A stretch of 8,556 nt of DNA from Methanolacinia sp964465295 (GCA_964465295.1 CAYXKC010000070.1:1-8556); one strand, 5' to 3'. Counted from the first letter of the stretch, positions 1 through 5,986 are shown. The notes: a model not told the origin generated them from the letters alone. Translations and numbers: made by a program.

Positions 1-38
1 ATGCGGGCTCTTTCATAACGGGTGTATGATGTTGTCAT
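1..38 (-). CDS. rpoK: DNA-directed RNA polymerase subunit K, 5' fragment
   Basis: Only the first 12 codons and two bases of the next are inside the window. They read MTTSYTRYERAR from an ATG at 38-36. The TRYERAR stretch is the characteristic start of archaeal RpoK (Rpb6/omega homologue), a small subunit that helps assemble and stabilise RNA polymerase. The context agrees: rpoK commonly follows rpoN at the end of the S13-S4-S11-rpoD-L18e-L13-S9-rpoN cluster. Here tRNA-Pro lies between rpoN and rpoK. The SD is weak (GGA about 6 bases before the ATG), and an AT-rich TATA-like stretch at 67-79 may give rpoK its own promoter. The identification rests on a short peptide plus synteny. Confidence 0.8.
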   Translation of the reverse strand, partial: MTTSYTRYERAR

Positions 39-66
39 CTTAATTCCACAGAACTTCTTAAGAACA

Positions 67-79
67 TTTTAAATTTTTG
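67..79 (-). promoter_or_regulatory. possible internal promoter for rpoK
   Basis: On the minus strand this reads CCAAAAATTTAAA, a purine-rich BRE-like start running into a TATA-like core. A start site about 25 bases downstream would fall near position 45-50, giving an rpoK leader of roughly 10 bases. The same T-rich stretch could instead be the 3' trailer or termination zone of tRNA-Pro. The sequence alone cannot separate these. Confidence 0.3.
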
Positions 80-84
80 GAAAA

Positions 85-157
85 TGGGGTCGCTGAGATT
101 CGAACTCAGGTCACAGCATCCCGAACGCCATAGGATTCCAGGCTACCCCACGACCCC
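85..157 (-). tRNA. tRNA-Pro (anticodon CGG)
   Basis: The complement folds as a complete cloverleaf. The acceptor stem is GGGGTCG/CGACCCC (151-157 with 86-92), with discriminator A at 85. The T arm is CTGAG-TTCGAAT-CTCAG. The anticodon loop TTCGGGA gives anticodon CGG, decoding CCG proline codons. The D arm contains the usual G18G19. CCA is not encoded (the bases after the discriminator read TTT), so it must be added after transcription. The anticodon stem TGGCG/TGCTG has three G-U pairs of five, and position 13-22 is a U-U mismatch. It lies 8 bases after the rpoN stop and 46 before rpoK, on the same strand, so it is probably cut out of the polycistronic transcript. Confidence 0.93.
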
Positions 158-165
158 TCCTAAAT

Positions 166-354
166 TTATTGATAAGGGTTGAGATCGTCAATGATCTCCT
201 TGTGCGCCAGCAGCATACGTCTGCAGCAGTAGCGCTCAAGGCCGAGATCATTCAGTATCTCCCTGATATCCTCACCAGCTTCCAATCTCTTCTTATACTC
301 TTCATACTCGGTGGAAATTACTTTTCCACAGGTAAAACATCTGACTGGTATCAT
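166..354 (-). CDS. rpoN: DNA-directed RNA polymerase subunit N (Rpb10 homologue)
   Basis: This 62-residue protein is RpoN, the archaeal counterpart of eukaryotic Rpb10. It binds the RpoD-RpoL assembly platform of RNA polymerase through a single zinc-stabilised helical bundle. The diagnostic zinc ligands are all present: C6-x2-C9 (RCFTCGK) near the N-terminus and the adjacent pair C43-C44 (RYCCRRMLLAH). Length is typical for the family. The minus-strand SD GGGAG lies about 15 bases before the ATG, so spacing is long but no better start exists. It follows S9 by 33 bases and is followed 8 bases later by tRNA-Pro. Confidence 0.97.
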   Translation of the reverse strand: MIPVRCFTCGKVISTEYEEYKKRLEAGEDIREILNDLGLERYCCRRMLLAHKEIIDDLNPYQ

Positions 355-387
355 TGAGCCTGATCTCTCCCTTATATTTTAGCCATC

Positions 388-789
388 CTAACGATAAGAC
401 TTTTGGAATTTCTTTCTTGCACCGCGTCCGTGAGGCTTTTTCGCCTCCTTCTGGCGGGAGTCGTTTACAAGCAGGGTCCTGTCGTAGGCAAGGTATGCGT
501 CCTTTACCTTTGGATCATTGAACCAGTTAAGGATACCGCGGCCTATTGCCGTCCTGACAGCATCTGCCTGCCCCATATATCCTCCACCCTGGACTTCCAC
601 ACTGATGTCGACTGAGTCAGTTATCCCAGGTAAAAGCAGGAGGGGTTCAGAGATCTTCATCCTCGACAGTTCTGTTCCGTATATCTCAAGCGGGACAGAA
701 TTGATGCGTATTCTGCCCTTGCCTTCCTTGACGGTTGCCCTGGCGATAGCGGTCTTTTTCTTTCCGCTTGTATTGATAATCTTTGACAT
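388..789 (-). CDS. rps9: 30S ribosomal protein S9 (uS9)
   Basis: The protein has 133 residues and is uS9 of the small ribosomal subunit head. Its basic C-terminal tail reaches toward the P-site tRNA. Seen in the sequence: the N-terminal SGKKKTAIARATV stretch (8-20), the GGGYMGQADAVRTAIGRG core (about 68-85), and the near-invariant C-terminus ending KKFQKSYR. Length matches archaeal S9, which lacks the longer bacterial N-terminus. It begins 14 bases after the L13 stop. The leader reads GGGGTTGAATAAAC before ATG, so it has no good SD and probably depends on coupling to L13. Confidence 0.98.
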   Translation of the reverse strand: MSKIINTSGKKKTAIARATVKEGKGRIRINSVPLEIYGTELSRMKISEPLLLLPGITDSVDISVEVQGGGYMGQADAVRTAIGRGILNWFNDPKVKDAYLAYDRTLLVNDSRQKEAKKPHGRGARKKFQKSYR

Positions 790-803
790 GTTTATTCAAC
801 CCC

Positions 804-1226
804 TTAGAATTTTGCTCCCAGCGTTTCACTGATCGTTCCGATCCTGACATATTTGGGAGTTGACAGGGACTCTACATGGGCGGATTCGATAATTTCGAAC
901 TCCGAGTCGATAAATTCGACAGGAACGCCCACGTAAACCCTGACTCTCTTAAAGGCCTCGACACCGCGCTGCCTCTTGTAGGGAAGCATACCCCTGATAG
1001 TGCGCTTTACGATGTGATCAGGCCTTCTCGGGAAGAACGGTCCGCCTTCACGTGAACCGCGCTTTCTCTTGCGGTCATAATCTGCCAGGACACGTGCCTT
1101 TGCACCTGTGATGACAGCAGATTCCGCATTTACTATGGCAATCTCTTCTCCACCGAGAGTTCTGCTTGCAACTATACTTGCGAGTCTGCCAAGGCGGAGA
1201 TCTGTTGCATCGATTACTGTAACCAT
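804..1226 (-). CDS. rpl13: 50S ribosomal protein L13 (uL13)
   Basis: The protein has 140 residues and is archaeal uL13, an early-assembling large-subunit protein. Diagnostic stretches are VIDATDLRLGRLAS (4-17), IVNAESAVITG (31-41), RRPDHIVKRTIRGMLPYK (67-84) and the following RVRVYVGVP (95-102). The SD GAGGTGA includes the TGA stop of the preceding L18e gene and lies 7 bases before the ATG, so translation of the two genes is coupled. The gene is complete, with no anomaly. Confidence 0.98.
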   Translation of the reverse strand: MVTVIDATDLRLGRLASIVASRTLGGEEIAIVNAESAVITGAKARVLADYDRKRKRGSREGGPFFPRRPDHIVKRTIRGMLPYKRQRGVEAFKRVRVYVGVPVEFIDSEFEIIESAHVESLSTPKYVRIGTISETLGAKF

Positions 1227-1233
1227 TCTATCC

Positions 1234-1596
1234 TCACCTCAGTATCCTTACAAGTTTTCCCTCGGGGTTTGTCTTCACGAGGTCCTCGATAGTCATACAG
1301 GTTCCGTCGGCAGCTTTTATCTTGTCCACTGCAGTCACGCTGAAGTTAAGCGCGGCAACCCTGACTCCCCTCGACAGTACTCCGCTTCCAAGAACCTTGC
1401 CGGGAATGATAACAGTCTCGCCTTCGCGGGCGTACCTGTTTATCTTGCTGAGATTCACCTCGGCATAGTTGCGGCTTGGAGCTTCAAGTCTTCTTGCAAT
1501 CTCGCGCCAGACCTTTGCATCGCCGGAACGGGATGCCTCCTTCAGTGTTGAAATAAGGGCAGTGTAGCGTGGATTAGTCTTAATATCTTTCTTCAT
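1234..1596 (-). CDS. rpl18e: 50S ribosomal protein L18e (eL18)
   Basis: The protein has 120 residues and is eL18, a protein of archaeal and eukaryotic large subunits related in fold to bacterial L15. Recognisable parts are the N-terminal KTNPRYTALISTLK, the central VNLSKINRYAREGETVIIPG (about 47-67) and GVLSRGVRVAALNFS. The start lies one base after the TGA of rpoD (TGATATG arrangement), so there is essentially no intergenic space and ribosomes probably reinitiate. It is the usual archaeal neighbour between rpoD and L13. Confidence 0.97.
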   Translation of the reverse strand: MKKDIKTNPRYTALISTLKEASRSGDAKVWREIARRLEAPSRNYAEVNLSKINRYAREGETVIIPGKVLGSGVLSRGVRVAALNFSVTAVDKIKAADGTCMTIEDLVKTNPEGKLVRILR

Positions 1597-1597
1597 A

Positions 1598-2422
1598 TCA
1601 GATCGCTCCGGATATTTCGTTTAATACATCCACCAGGCTGTCGGATTTCTCCTTCAATATTCCGAATGCGCAGGTCATTATCTCCTTTACAGGGATCGAA
1701 CCGTCGCTTTCGACAACGAATATAAATCTTGTATTGTCCGGTTTCACGCTTATTGCCGGTTTATCCCCGATACCGCTGGCCATACAGGCCTTCTCGCAAA
1801 GGCGGCACATGGAGCAGTCCTCGAGTTTTCCATCGGCTATCTCTACGGATTTCTTGCCGGCCCTGAGAACATTTCGCGGGCATTCCTCAACGCATTTCCC
1901 ACATGCATCACATCTTTCGTCGATAGTAATGACAGGATATGCCTTGTAGCCGCATGCAAGTGTCGGCTGCCACTTTGCATGCTCGTCCCCGCAGTTGAGT
2001 TCTGCACGGGCCTCTAGAACGACCTTCTGGTCCTTTTCGAGTTTGACAATGGGAATGTCTCCGTTTACCGGTTCGGCTTTTGGATCTGCAGGGATGAGAT
2101 CGCTTGAGTGAACCATGCACGGCCCTTCAATACTGAGAGTGAATATGGCCTGGCAGGAGGAGCATCCCTCGCCGCCGCATGAACATTCGGATTTCTTCAC
2201 ATATTCTGACAGATCTGTCTTAATCGGGATCAGGCCAAGCCTGTGTGCCAGGATCTCGTCGAAGAGTGCGCTGTTATTATCATATATCATCACGTCTTCG
2301 ATTGCGAGTGTCGGCACCTCACCGATCATTGTCCTGCGAAATGAGTTTGCAAATGCAGGAGTAGTATCCTTAAGCGTAAAACGCGCAATGTCTTCGTCCA
2401 GCCTGCTGAATGAAATCTCCAT
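1598..2422 (-). CDS. rpoD: DNA-directed RNA polymerase subunit D with iron-sulfur domain
   Basis: The protein has 274 residues and is RpoD, the archaeal Rpb3/alpha homologue that pairs with RpoL to nucleate RNA polymerase assembly. The N-terminal alpha-like domain is clear (FANSFRRTMIGEVPTLAIEDVMIYDNNS, about 24-51). Three cysteine groups follow. C80, C82, C87 and C90 form a CxCx4CxxC loop resembling the zinc loop of Rpb3. C171-C174-C177-C181 and C203-C206-C209-C213 are two complete CxxCxxCxxxC sets of the 2x[4Fe-4S] ferredoxin type. Methanosarcina RpoD is known to carry two such clusters; their presence here is inferred from the ligands. The SD AGGAGAG lies inside the S11 stop region 9 bases before the ATG. 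This rpoD is unrelated to the bacterial sigma factor of the same name. Confidence 0.97.
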   Translation of the reverse strand: MEISFSRLDEDIARFTLKDTTPAFANSFRRTMIGEVPTLAIEDVMIYDNNSALFDEILAHRLGLIPIKTDLSEYVKKSECSCGGEGCSSCQAIFTLSIEGPCMVHSSDLIPADPKAEPVNGDIPIVKLEKDQKVVLEARAELNCGDEHAKWQPTLACGYKAYPVITIDERCDACGKCVEECPRNVLRAGKKSVEIADGKLEDCSMCRLCEKACMASGIGDKPAISVKPDNTRFIFVVESDGSIPVKEIMTCAFGILKEKSDSLVDVLNEISGAI

Positions 2423-2425
2423 TAA

Positions 2426-2818
2426 TCAGACTCTCCTGCCCCTTCTTCCACCTTTGGCACGGATGCTGTCATGTGGAACGGGCGTTACGTCTTCTATGCG
2501 TCCGATTCGCATACCTGCACGGGCAAGTGCACGAATCGCGGCCTGGGCTCCGGGACCGGGACTGCGCTGCTTGCCCCTCCCGGGTGCCCGGACCTTGACA
2601 TGGACACCGACGATACCTTTGTCCTTTGCAGCCTGTGCGACATTAATCGCCATCTGCATTGCAGCATAAGGTGAACTTTCATTTCTTGCCTGTTTAACAA
2701 CCATACCGCCGCTGGATTTGGTCACAGTCTCGGCTCCCGACAGGTCGGTGATCGTTATGACCGTGTTGTTGAATGAAGCGAATATGTGGGCGATGCCCCA
2801 TTTTTCATCAGATGCCAT
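2426..2818 (-). CDS. rps11: 30S ribosomal protein S11 (uS11)
   Basis: The protein has 130 residues and is uS11 of the small-subunit platform, which contacts the SD/anti-SD region of the 30S. Diagnostic stretches are GIAHIFASFNNTVITITDLSG (8-28), SSPYAAM (48-54), SPGPGAQAAIRALARAGMRIG (86-106) and the arginine-rich end KGGRRGRRV. Its ATG shares one base with the TAA of S4 (TAATG), a sign of tight translational coupling. rpoD starts 3 bases after its end. Confidence 0.98.
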   Translation of the reverse strand: MASDEKWGIAHIFASFNNTVITITDLSGAETVTKSSGGMVVKQARNESSPYAAMQMAINVAQAAKDKGIVGVHVKVRAPGRGKQRSPGPGAQAAIRALARAGMRIGRIEDVTPVPHDSIRAKGGRRGRRV

Positions 2819-3366
2819 TATGCTCTGCCTCCTGCTACGATGCGCTCGCGTTCAGGATGAATGCTGTCTGTGAAAGGCGAATTGCCGTAATATTCGACAC
2901 CCGACTCTTCAGACCTGCGGACACGGTAGCCGGGGATTGTGAGTTTCCTTCCGTTGACGGCTATATGTCCGTGGGTTATCAGCTGGCGGGCCTGTTTGGG
3001 CGAACGTGCGAGGCCTTTCCTGTAGACGATGGTCTGCAGTCTGCGCTCGAGTTCATTCTCTGTCTTCATTGCAAGAACGTCGCCGATGCCTGCACCGGCA
3101 CCGAGGAGCCCGTACCTCTCAAGATGACCGAGGAGCTCATCCTCTTTCCTTGCGATCAGCGACTCGTCTGTTACGGCCGATTTAAGAGCGAGAAGATCAC
3201 GGGCGGCACGCCTGTATCTTCTCAGTGTACTCTGGGCTTTCCAGAGTTCCCTCTTGTTTCTAAGACCAAATTCCATCACAAGCCGGTTCTCATCCTCAAT
3301 ACGGGTCTTTTCAAAGCGCCTTTTTGGGGTTTCGTACTGCTTGTGGTTCTTTCCTGGATACACCAT
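2818..3366 (-). CDS. rps4: 30S ribosomal protein S4 (uS4)
   Basis: The protein has 182 residues and is uS4, a primary 16S rRNA binding protein. The N-terminal helical part begins with YPGKNHKQYETPKRRFEKTRI. The S4 RNA-binding domain lies at about 107-155 (ERRLQTIVYRKGLARSPKQA, then GHIAVNGRKLTIPGYRV). The N-terminus lacks the bacterial zinc ligands, as usual in archaea. It starts 14 bases after the S13 stop, with SD GGTGAT close upstream, and its stop overlaps the S11 start by one base. In bacteria S4 is the autoregulator of the alpha operon; whether S4 does this here is not shown by the sequence. Confidence 0.98.
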   Translation of the reverse strand: MVYPGKNHKQYETPKRRFEKTRIEDENRLVMEFGLRNKRELWKAQSTLRRYRRAARDLLALKSAVTDESLIARKEDELLGHLERYGLLGAGAGIGDVLAMKTENELERRLQTIVYRKGLARSPKQARQLITHGHIAVNGRKLTIPGYRVRRSEESGVEYYGNSPFTDSIHPERERIVAGGRA

Positions 3367-3380
3367 ATCAAATCACCCGG

Positions 3381-3830
3381 TTATTTCTTCTTCCTGCTCA
3401 CACCGACAGTCGCGCCGTGGCGTCCCGAGGATTTAGTGCGCTGGCCCCTTACCTTCTGATGGGTTTCGTGGCGTATACCGCGGTAACAGCGAATCTTTCT
3501 CATCCTGTTGACGTCATCGTCAACAGCCATACGGAGTTCTGTTCCGAGAAGCTGTTTCGCCTCCCCGGTGTAGACGTCCTTCTGGCGGTTCAGCATCCAT
3601 GACGGAACCTTCTCGCTGTAGCCTGCGACCACTTCGCGAATTCTGTCCACAACATCCTCCTCTAACAGACCGAGGGTTGCAAGTGGATCTACCCCGGCCA
3701 TCTGTGCAATAGATACCGAAGTATGCATACCGATCCCTGCAAGGCCGGTAAGTGCGACCTGGACAGATTTGGTACCGTCAAGATCTGTGTTTTCTACCCT
3801 GACGAAGTATTTTATCTCTTGTTCTTCCAT
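3381..3830 (-). CDS. rps13: 30S ribosomal protein S13 (uS13)
   Basis: The protein has 149 residues and is uS13 of the 30S head, which contacts the P-site tRNA and bridges to the 50S. The signature YRGIRHETHQKVRGQRTKSS lies at 116-135, followed by a basic tail ending SRKKK. Length fits archaeal S13. The start is supported by a strong SD, GGGAGG, 7 bases before the ATG. Another ATG 4 bases upstream is in a different frame. It is the first protein gene of the cluster. A perfect hairpin overlaps the edge of its SD, and tRNA-Ser lies 51 bases upstream. Confidence 0.98.
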   Translation of the reverse strand: MEEQEIKYFVRVENTDLDGTKSVQVALTGLAGIGMHTSVSIAQMAGVDPLATLGLLEEDVVDRIREVVAGYSEKVPSWMLNRQKDVYTGEAKQLLGTELRMAVDDDVNRMRKIRCYRGIRHETHQKVRGQRTKSSGRHGATVGVSRKKK

Positions 3831-3841
3831 TCATTTGCCTC

Positions 3842-3858
3842 CCAGTATAACATACTGG
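3842..3858 (-). promoter_or_regulatory. hairpin overlapping the S13 SD
   Basis: This is a perfect inverted repeat: CCAGTAT, a 3-base loop, then ATACTGG (minus-strand reading CCAGTAT-GTT-ATACTGG). Its 3' arm ends in the first two G residues of the S13 SD (GGGAGG, complement of 3838-3843), so the stem could partly mask ribosome access. It lies in the 51-base space between tRNA-Ser and S13, at the head of the ribosomal cluster. A regulatory role is an inference; it might instead be a tRNA trailer processing structure. Confidence 0.45.
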
Positions 3859-3881
3859 TTGTAAGATCTACGTTTTGTGAG

Positions 3882-3966
3882 CGTTGAGGGAGGGATTTGA
3901 ACCCCCGAGTCCGAGAAGGACACGGGGTTAGCAACCCCGCGCCATACCAGGCTTGGCTACCTCAAC
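3882..3966 (-). tRNA. tRNA-Ser (anticodon GCT)
   Basis: The complement is a type II tRNA. The acceptor stem is GTTGAGG/CCTCAAC (3960-3966 with 3883-3889), with discriminator G at 3882. The D stem is GCC/GGC with G18G19. The anticodon stem CGGGG/CCCCG has loop TTGCTAA, giving GCT, which decodes AGC/AGU serine. The long variable arm GTCC-TTCTC-GGAC is typical of tRNA-Ser, and the T arm is GGGGG-TTCAAAT-CCCTC. CCA is not encoded. It lies on the same strand directly before S13, so the two may share a transcript. Confidence 0.96.
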
Positions 3967-4043
3967 TTTTTGTAAACTACGCATCTTACGATACTCGCGG
4001 AAACATTACCGCTCCATGAATATGCCCTAAAAGATGTGACTGT

Positions 4044-4058
4044 ATGCTTATTAAGCAT
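4044..4058 (-). promoter_or_regulatory. perfect palindrome with TATA-like core upstream of tRNA-Ser
   Basis: ATGCTTA-T-TAAGCAT is a perfect 15-base palindrome (central base free). On the minus strand its core reads CTTAATAAG, which resembles a weak archaeal TATA element. It lies about 80 bases upstream of tRNA-Ser in the 161-base space before the tRNA/ribosomal cluster. It could be a promoter, an operator, or both. No better TATA box was seen for this transcription unit. Confidence 0.35.
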
Positions 4059-4071
4059 TGCGGAAATGTCA

Positions 4072-4096
4072 CCCTCTCTAAGCCTCCCGCAGAGGG
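4072..4096 (-). other. GC-rich hairpin downstream of the third CBS gene
   Basis: CCCTCT (4072-4077) and AGAGGG (4091-4096) form a 6-bp stem with a 13-base loop. It lies about 20 bases beyond the T run that follows the CBS gene stop, so it may stabilise the 3' end of that transcript. There is no T run of its own right after it. Confidence 0.3.
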
Positions 4097-4109
4097 AATT
4101 AACGAACGG

Positions 4110-4127
4110 ATAATAAAAAAAAGATTT
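4110..4127 (-). terminator. T-run terminator after the third CBS gene
   Basis: Immediately after the TAA stop the minus strand reads AAATCTTTTTTTTATTATCC, with eight consecutive T residues (complement of 4115-4122). Archaeal RNA polymerase terminates at such T runs without needing a hairpin. Its position separates the CBS genes from the tRNA/ribosomal cluster on the same strand. Confidence 0.6.
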
Positions 4128-4904
4128 TTAGAGGGCCACGATGAGCGACTCTTTGGATACCTGCCCAAGTAGTTTGTTCTCGTCAACTACGGGAACTGAG
4201 CTGATATTCTTATTCACAAGAAGATCCACCACTTCATCTATCCCTGTTCCTAAATCTATCGTTATAGCAGGAGAAGTCATGATATCGCTTACGAAAAGGT
4301 TCCTCACCTGATGCTCCTGGTGATTGTCGCCGACACTGGAGCGGAATTCGCGGAGTGATTTTGCGATATCGGTCTCTGTGACGATACCTACAATCCTGCT
4401 TTCATCGGTGACAACGAATTTTGTAACATCTTCATCAAGCATTCTCCTTCTAAGGTGGACAACCCTGTCTCCGGGATGGATGGTATGCGCATTCTGCATT
4501 ATCTTTACAACGGGAATATCCGGTTTTAGAACCTTTAGGAGGTCGGTTGCATCAACTTTTCCAATAAGCCTGTGATCGCTGTCAAGTATGACCACCACCT
4601 TGAACTCCTGAAGGAGCGGAACCAGTACATCGACAGGTTCGTCAGGGTAGGCGGATGTAAACGACTCGTCAGTCCTGTTTGCGACATGTATCTTTGTTGG
4701 GGAGACGGCAGAGGTCTTTTTGCTTCCAAGCGTATCTGCGATAGCCTTTCTTGATATTGTTCCGATCACCGAGCCGTTATTTGTCACTATAAGCGGATCG
4801 GCAGCCTCATCGAGCATCTTATCCAGAGCTTCAGTAATTGCTGCGGATTTTGCTATTGCAATCGGTTTTGACATTATATCTTTTATTAACAGATCTTCTT
4901 TCAT
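4128..4904 (-). CDS. four-CBS-domain protein (third of three)
   Basis: The protein has 258 residues and consists of four CBS motifs at about 7-60, 72-127, 132-186 and 205-258. It has no attached enzyme, channel or DNA-binding domain. Visible CBS signatures include IKDIMSKP, VVKIMQNAHTIHPGD, VVTDESRIVGIVTETDI and VSDIMTSPAITIDLGTGIDE. CBS pairs (Bateman modules) usually bind adenosine nucleotides such as AMP, ATP or S-adenosylmethionine and sense energy or metabolite state; the ligand here is unknown. CBS2 is the most divergent. The ATG at 4919 is rejected as start because it is fused to the SD (ATGGAGGTG). The in-frame ATG at 4904 lies 6 bases after GGAGGTG and is taken instead. No membrane segment is seen, so the protein is probably cytoplasmic. 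Confidence 0.9.
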   Translation of the reverse strand: MKEDLLIKDIMSKPIAIAKSAAITEALDKMLDEAADPLIVTNNGSVIGTISRKAIADTLGSKKTSAVSPTKIHVANRTDESFTSAYPDEPVDVLVPLLQEFKVVVILDSDHRLIGKVDATDLLKVLKPDIPVVKIMQNAHTIHPGDRVVHLRRRMLDEDVTKFVVTDESRIVGIVTETDIAKSLREFRSSVGDNHQEHQVRNLFVSDIMTSPAITIDLGTGIDEVVDLLVNKNISSVPVVDENKLLGQVSKESLIVAL

Positions 4905-4919
4905 CTGAAACACCTCCAT

Positions 4920-4987
4920 CGGGGGAATTTTTAACTTTATTTATTCCTCAGTCAGTTCCCGGTATCCCCCGCCCGACAGCAGGGGGA
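4920..4987 (-). promoter_or_regulatory. competing G/C-run pairings in the leader of the third CBS gene
   Basis: In minus-strand order the region holds TCCCCC (4987-4982), CGGGGGA (4971-4965) and TCCCCCG (4926-4920). The middle segment can pair with either flank: 6 bp with an 11-base loop upstream, or 7 bp with the segment directly next to the ATGGAGG of the SD. A GGAAT/ATTCC pair offers a third option. Two mutually exclusive stems before an SD resemble an attenuator or riboswitch expression platform. No T run follows the first stem, so it is not an obvious terminator. Function is inferred only. Confidence 0.4.
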
Positions 4988-5003
4988 CCTTGTAAATGTT
5001 CAT

Positions 5004-5897
5004 CTATACCTTTTTTGACGAATTCCCGGCAAGCGAAAGCTGCCTCACGAAATCGAATTCGGTAATTACACCAACCAGATTGGAATCTTCAATTACAGGC
5101 AGCGCTCCGACTTTCTTCTCCAGCATCTGGTTAGCCGCATCTCTTGTCGAGACACCCGGAGAGGTAGTATAGAGATTATCGGACATTACCTCTCTTACAG
5201 ATACTGAGATGATATCAGAGACGTTTCCTGTTACAAGTTTTTTGAATACACCTCCGTTGCCAACGTACTTCATTATATCCATTGCAGTGATGATGCCGAA
5301 CAGTACATCTTCGCTTACCACCGGAAGTCTCCTGAACTTGTGCGCAATCATCTCCTTTGCCACGCTTGTAACTGTTTTATCAGGCGATGTCACATACGGA
5401 GACGGGGTCATGACATCCCTGACCGTATGGTAATCGTCATTCGTATTCATCACCTTCAGGATATCCCTTTCGGTGACGATGCCCCTGATGACACCGCCGG
5501 AATCGACTATGGGAATTCCGCCGCATTTTTTCTCCACTATAAGAGATGCGACATCCTGTATCCGGGCATTTTCCCTGACAGACAGGACTTTTGGACTCAT
5601 AATCTCCCTCACGTTGTCATTTAAGGCCGCTATCATGTTTCCCTTATGCTTCCTGGAGACAAGGTTGAATTTCTCACCTCCCCCCATGAAATTGATGATG
5701 TCGCCGGCGGTGACAATTCCGAGAACCTTCCCGGTTCCCTGGTCGGTTACAGGAAGTCTCCTGAAACCCTTCTCTGCCATGGTCTCGACAGCCCCGATTA
5801 TACTCATTCTCGGGGAGACGGTTATTACATCAGCAGTCGAGATCTCGCTAATCTGTCTGTTTTGATAATTATTGTTATTTTTTGCTTCTTTTTGCAT
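5004..5897 (-). CDS. four-CBS-domain protein (second of three)
   Basis: The protein has 297 residues with four CBS motifs at about 16-70, 96-150, 159-213 and 234-288, after a short polar leader rich in N and Q (QKEAKNNNNYQNRQ). Each repeat is well conserved: VREIMSP, VRDVMTPSP and VREVMSD open repeats 2-4, and GIVTAGDI, GIVTERDI, GIITAMDI and GVITEFDF close repeats 1-4. FRRLPV occurs in repeats 1 and 3, and equivalents elsewhere. As in its neighbour there is no catalytic domain, so it is likely a nucleotide-sensing regulatory protein acting on unknown partners. The start is supported by GGATGG a few bases before the ATG. A TATA-like element at 5954-5962 and a palindrome near the predicted start site suggest its own regulated promoter. 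Confidence 0.92.
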   Translation of the reverse strand: MQKEAKNNNNYQNRQISEISTADVITVSPRMSIIGAVETMAEKGFRRLPVTDQGTGKVLGIVTAGDIINFMGGGEKFNLVSRKHKGNMIAALNDNVREIMSPKVLSVRENARIQDVASLIVEKKCGGIPIVDSGGVIRGIVTERDILKVMNTNDDYHTVRDVMTPSPYVTSPDKTVTSVAKEMIAHKFRRLPVVSEDVLFGIITAMDIMKYVGNGGVFKKLVTGNVSDIISVSVREVMSDNLYTTSPGVSTRDAANQMLEKKVGALPVIEDSNLVGVITEFDFVRQLSLAGNSSKKV

Positions 5898-5924
5898 TAA
5901 ACCATCCTTGTGAAGTAATTATAT

Positions 5925-5938
5925 GAAGCAGGTGCTTC
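5925..5938 (-). promoter_or_regulatory. operator-like palindrome before the second CBS gene
   Basis: GAAGCA-GG-TGCTTC is an inverted repeat with 6-base arms and a 2-base centre. It lies 28-41 bases upstream of the start codon. The predicted transcription start, about 25 bases after the TATA-like element at 5954-5962, falls on it. That position suits a repressor site, but no bound regulator is known. Confidence 0.4.
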
Positions 5939-5953
5939 GTCCGTCATGAGCCG

Positions 5954-5962
5954 CATATTAAG
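5954..5962 (-). promoter_or_regulatory. TATA-like element for the second CBS gene
   Basis: The minus strand reads CTTAATATG, a plausible archaeal TATA box. It would place transcription start near 5930-5935 and give a leader of about 35 bases before the ATG at 5897, long enough for the GGATGG SD. Confidence 0.4.
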
Positions 5963-5986
5963 ATGAATGTACGTAACCAGCATTCA

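Noticed and set aside
1108..1551. Plus-strand ORF of 147 codons
   Set aside because: It is antisense to L13 and L18e and has no family resemblance.
2115..2669. Plus-strand ORF of 184 codons
   Set aside because: It is a shadow of rpoD and S11, with an arbitrary-looking composition and no SD.
2773..3459. Plus-strand ORF of 228 codons
   Set aside because: It is antisense to S11, S4 and S13, which are unmistakable. Its product resembles no known family, and no SD precedes it.
3867..3994. Pairing of tRNA-Ser leader and trailer (GTAAGAT with ATCTTAC) as a processing stem
   Set aside because: Only 7 bp match, the helix does not extend on either side, and tRNA maturation does not need it.
4966..4986. 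CCCCC/GGGGG stem as an intrinsic terminator of the second CBS gene
   Set aside because: No T run follows the stem on the minus strand, and its G arm can pair equally well with a later segment.
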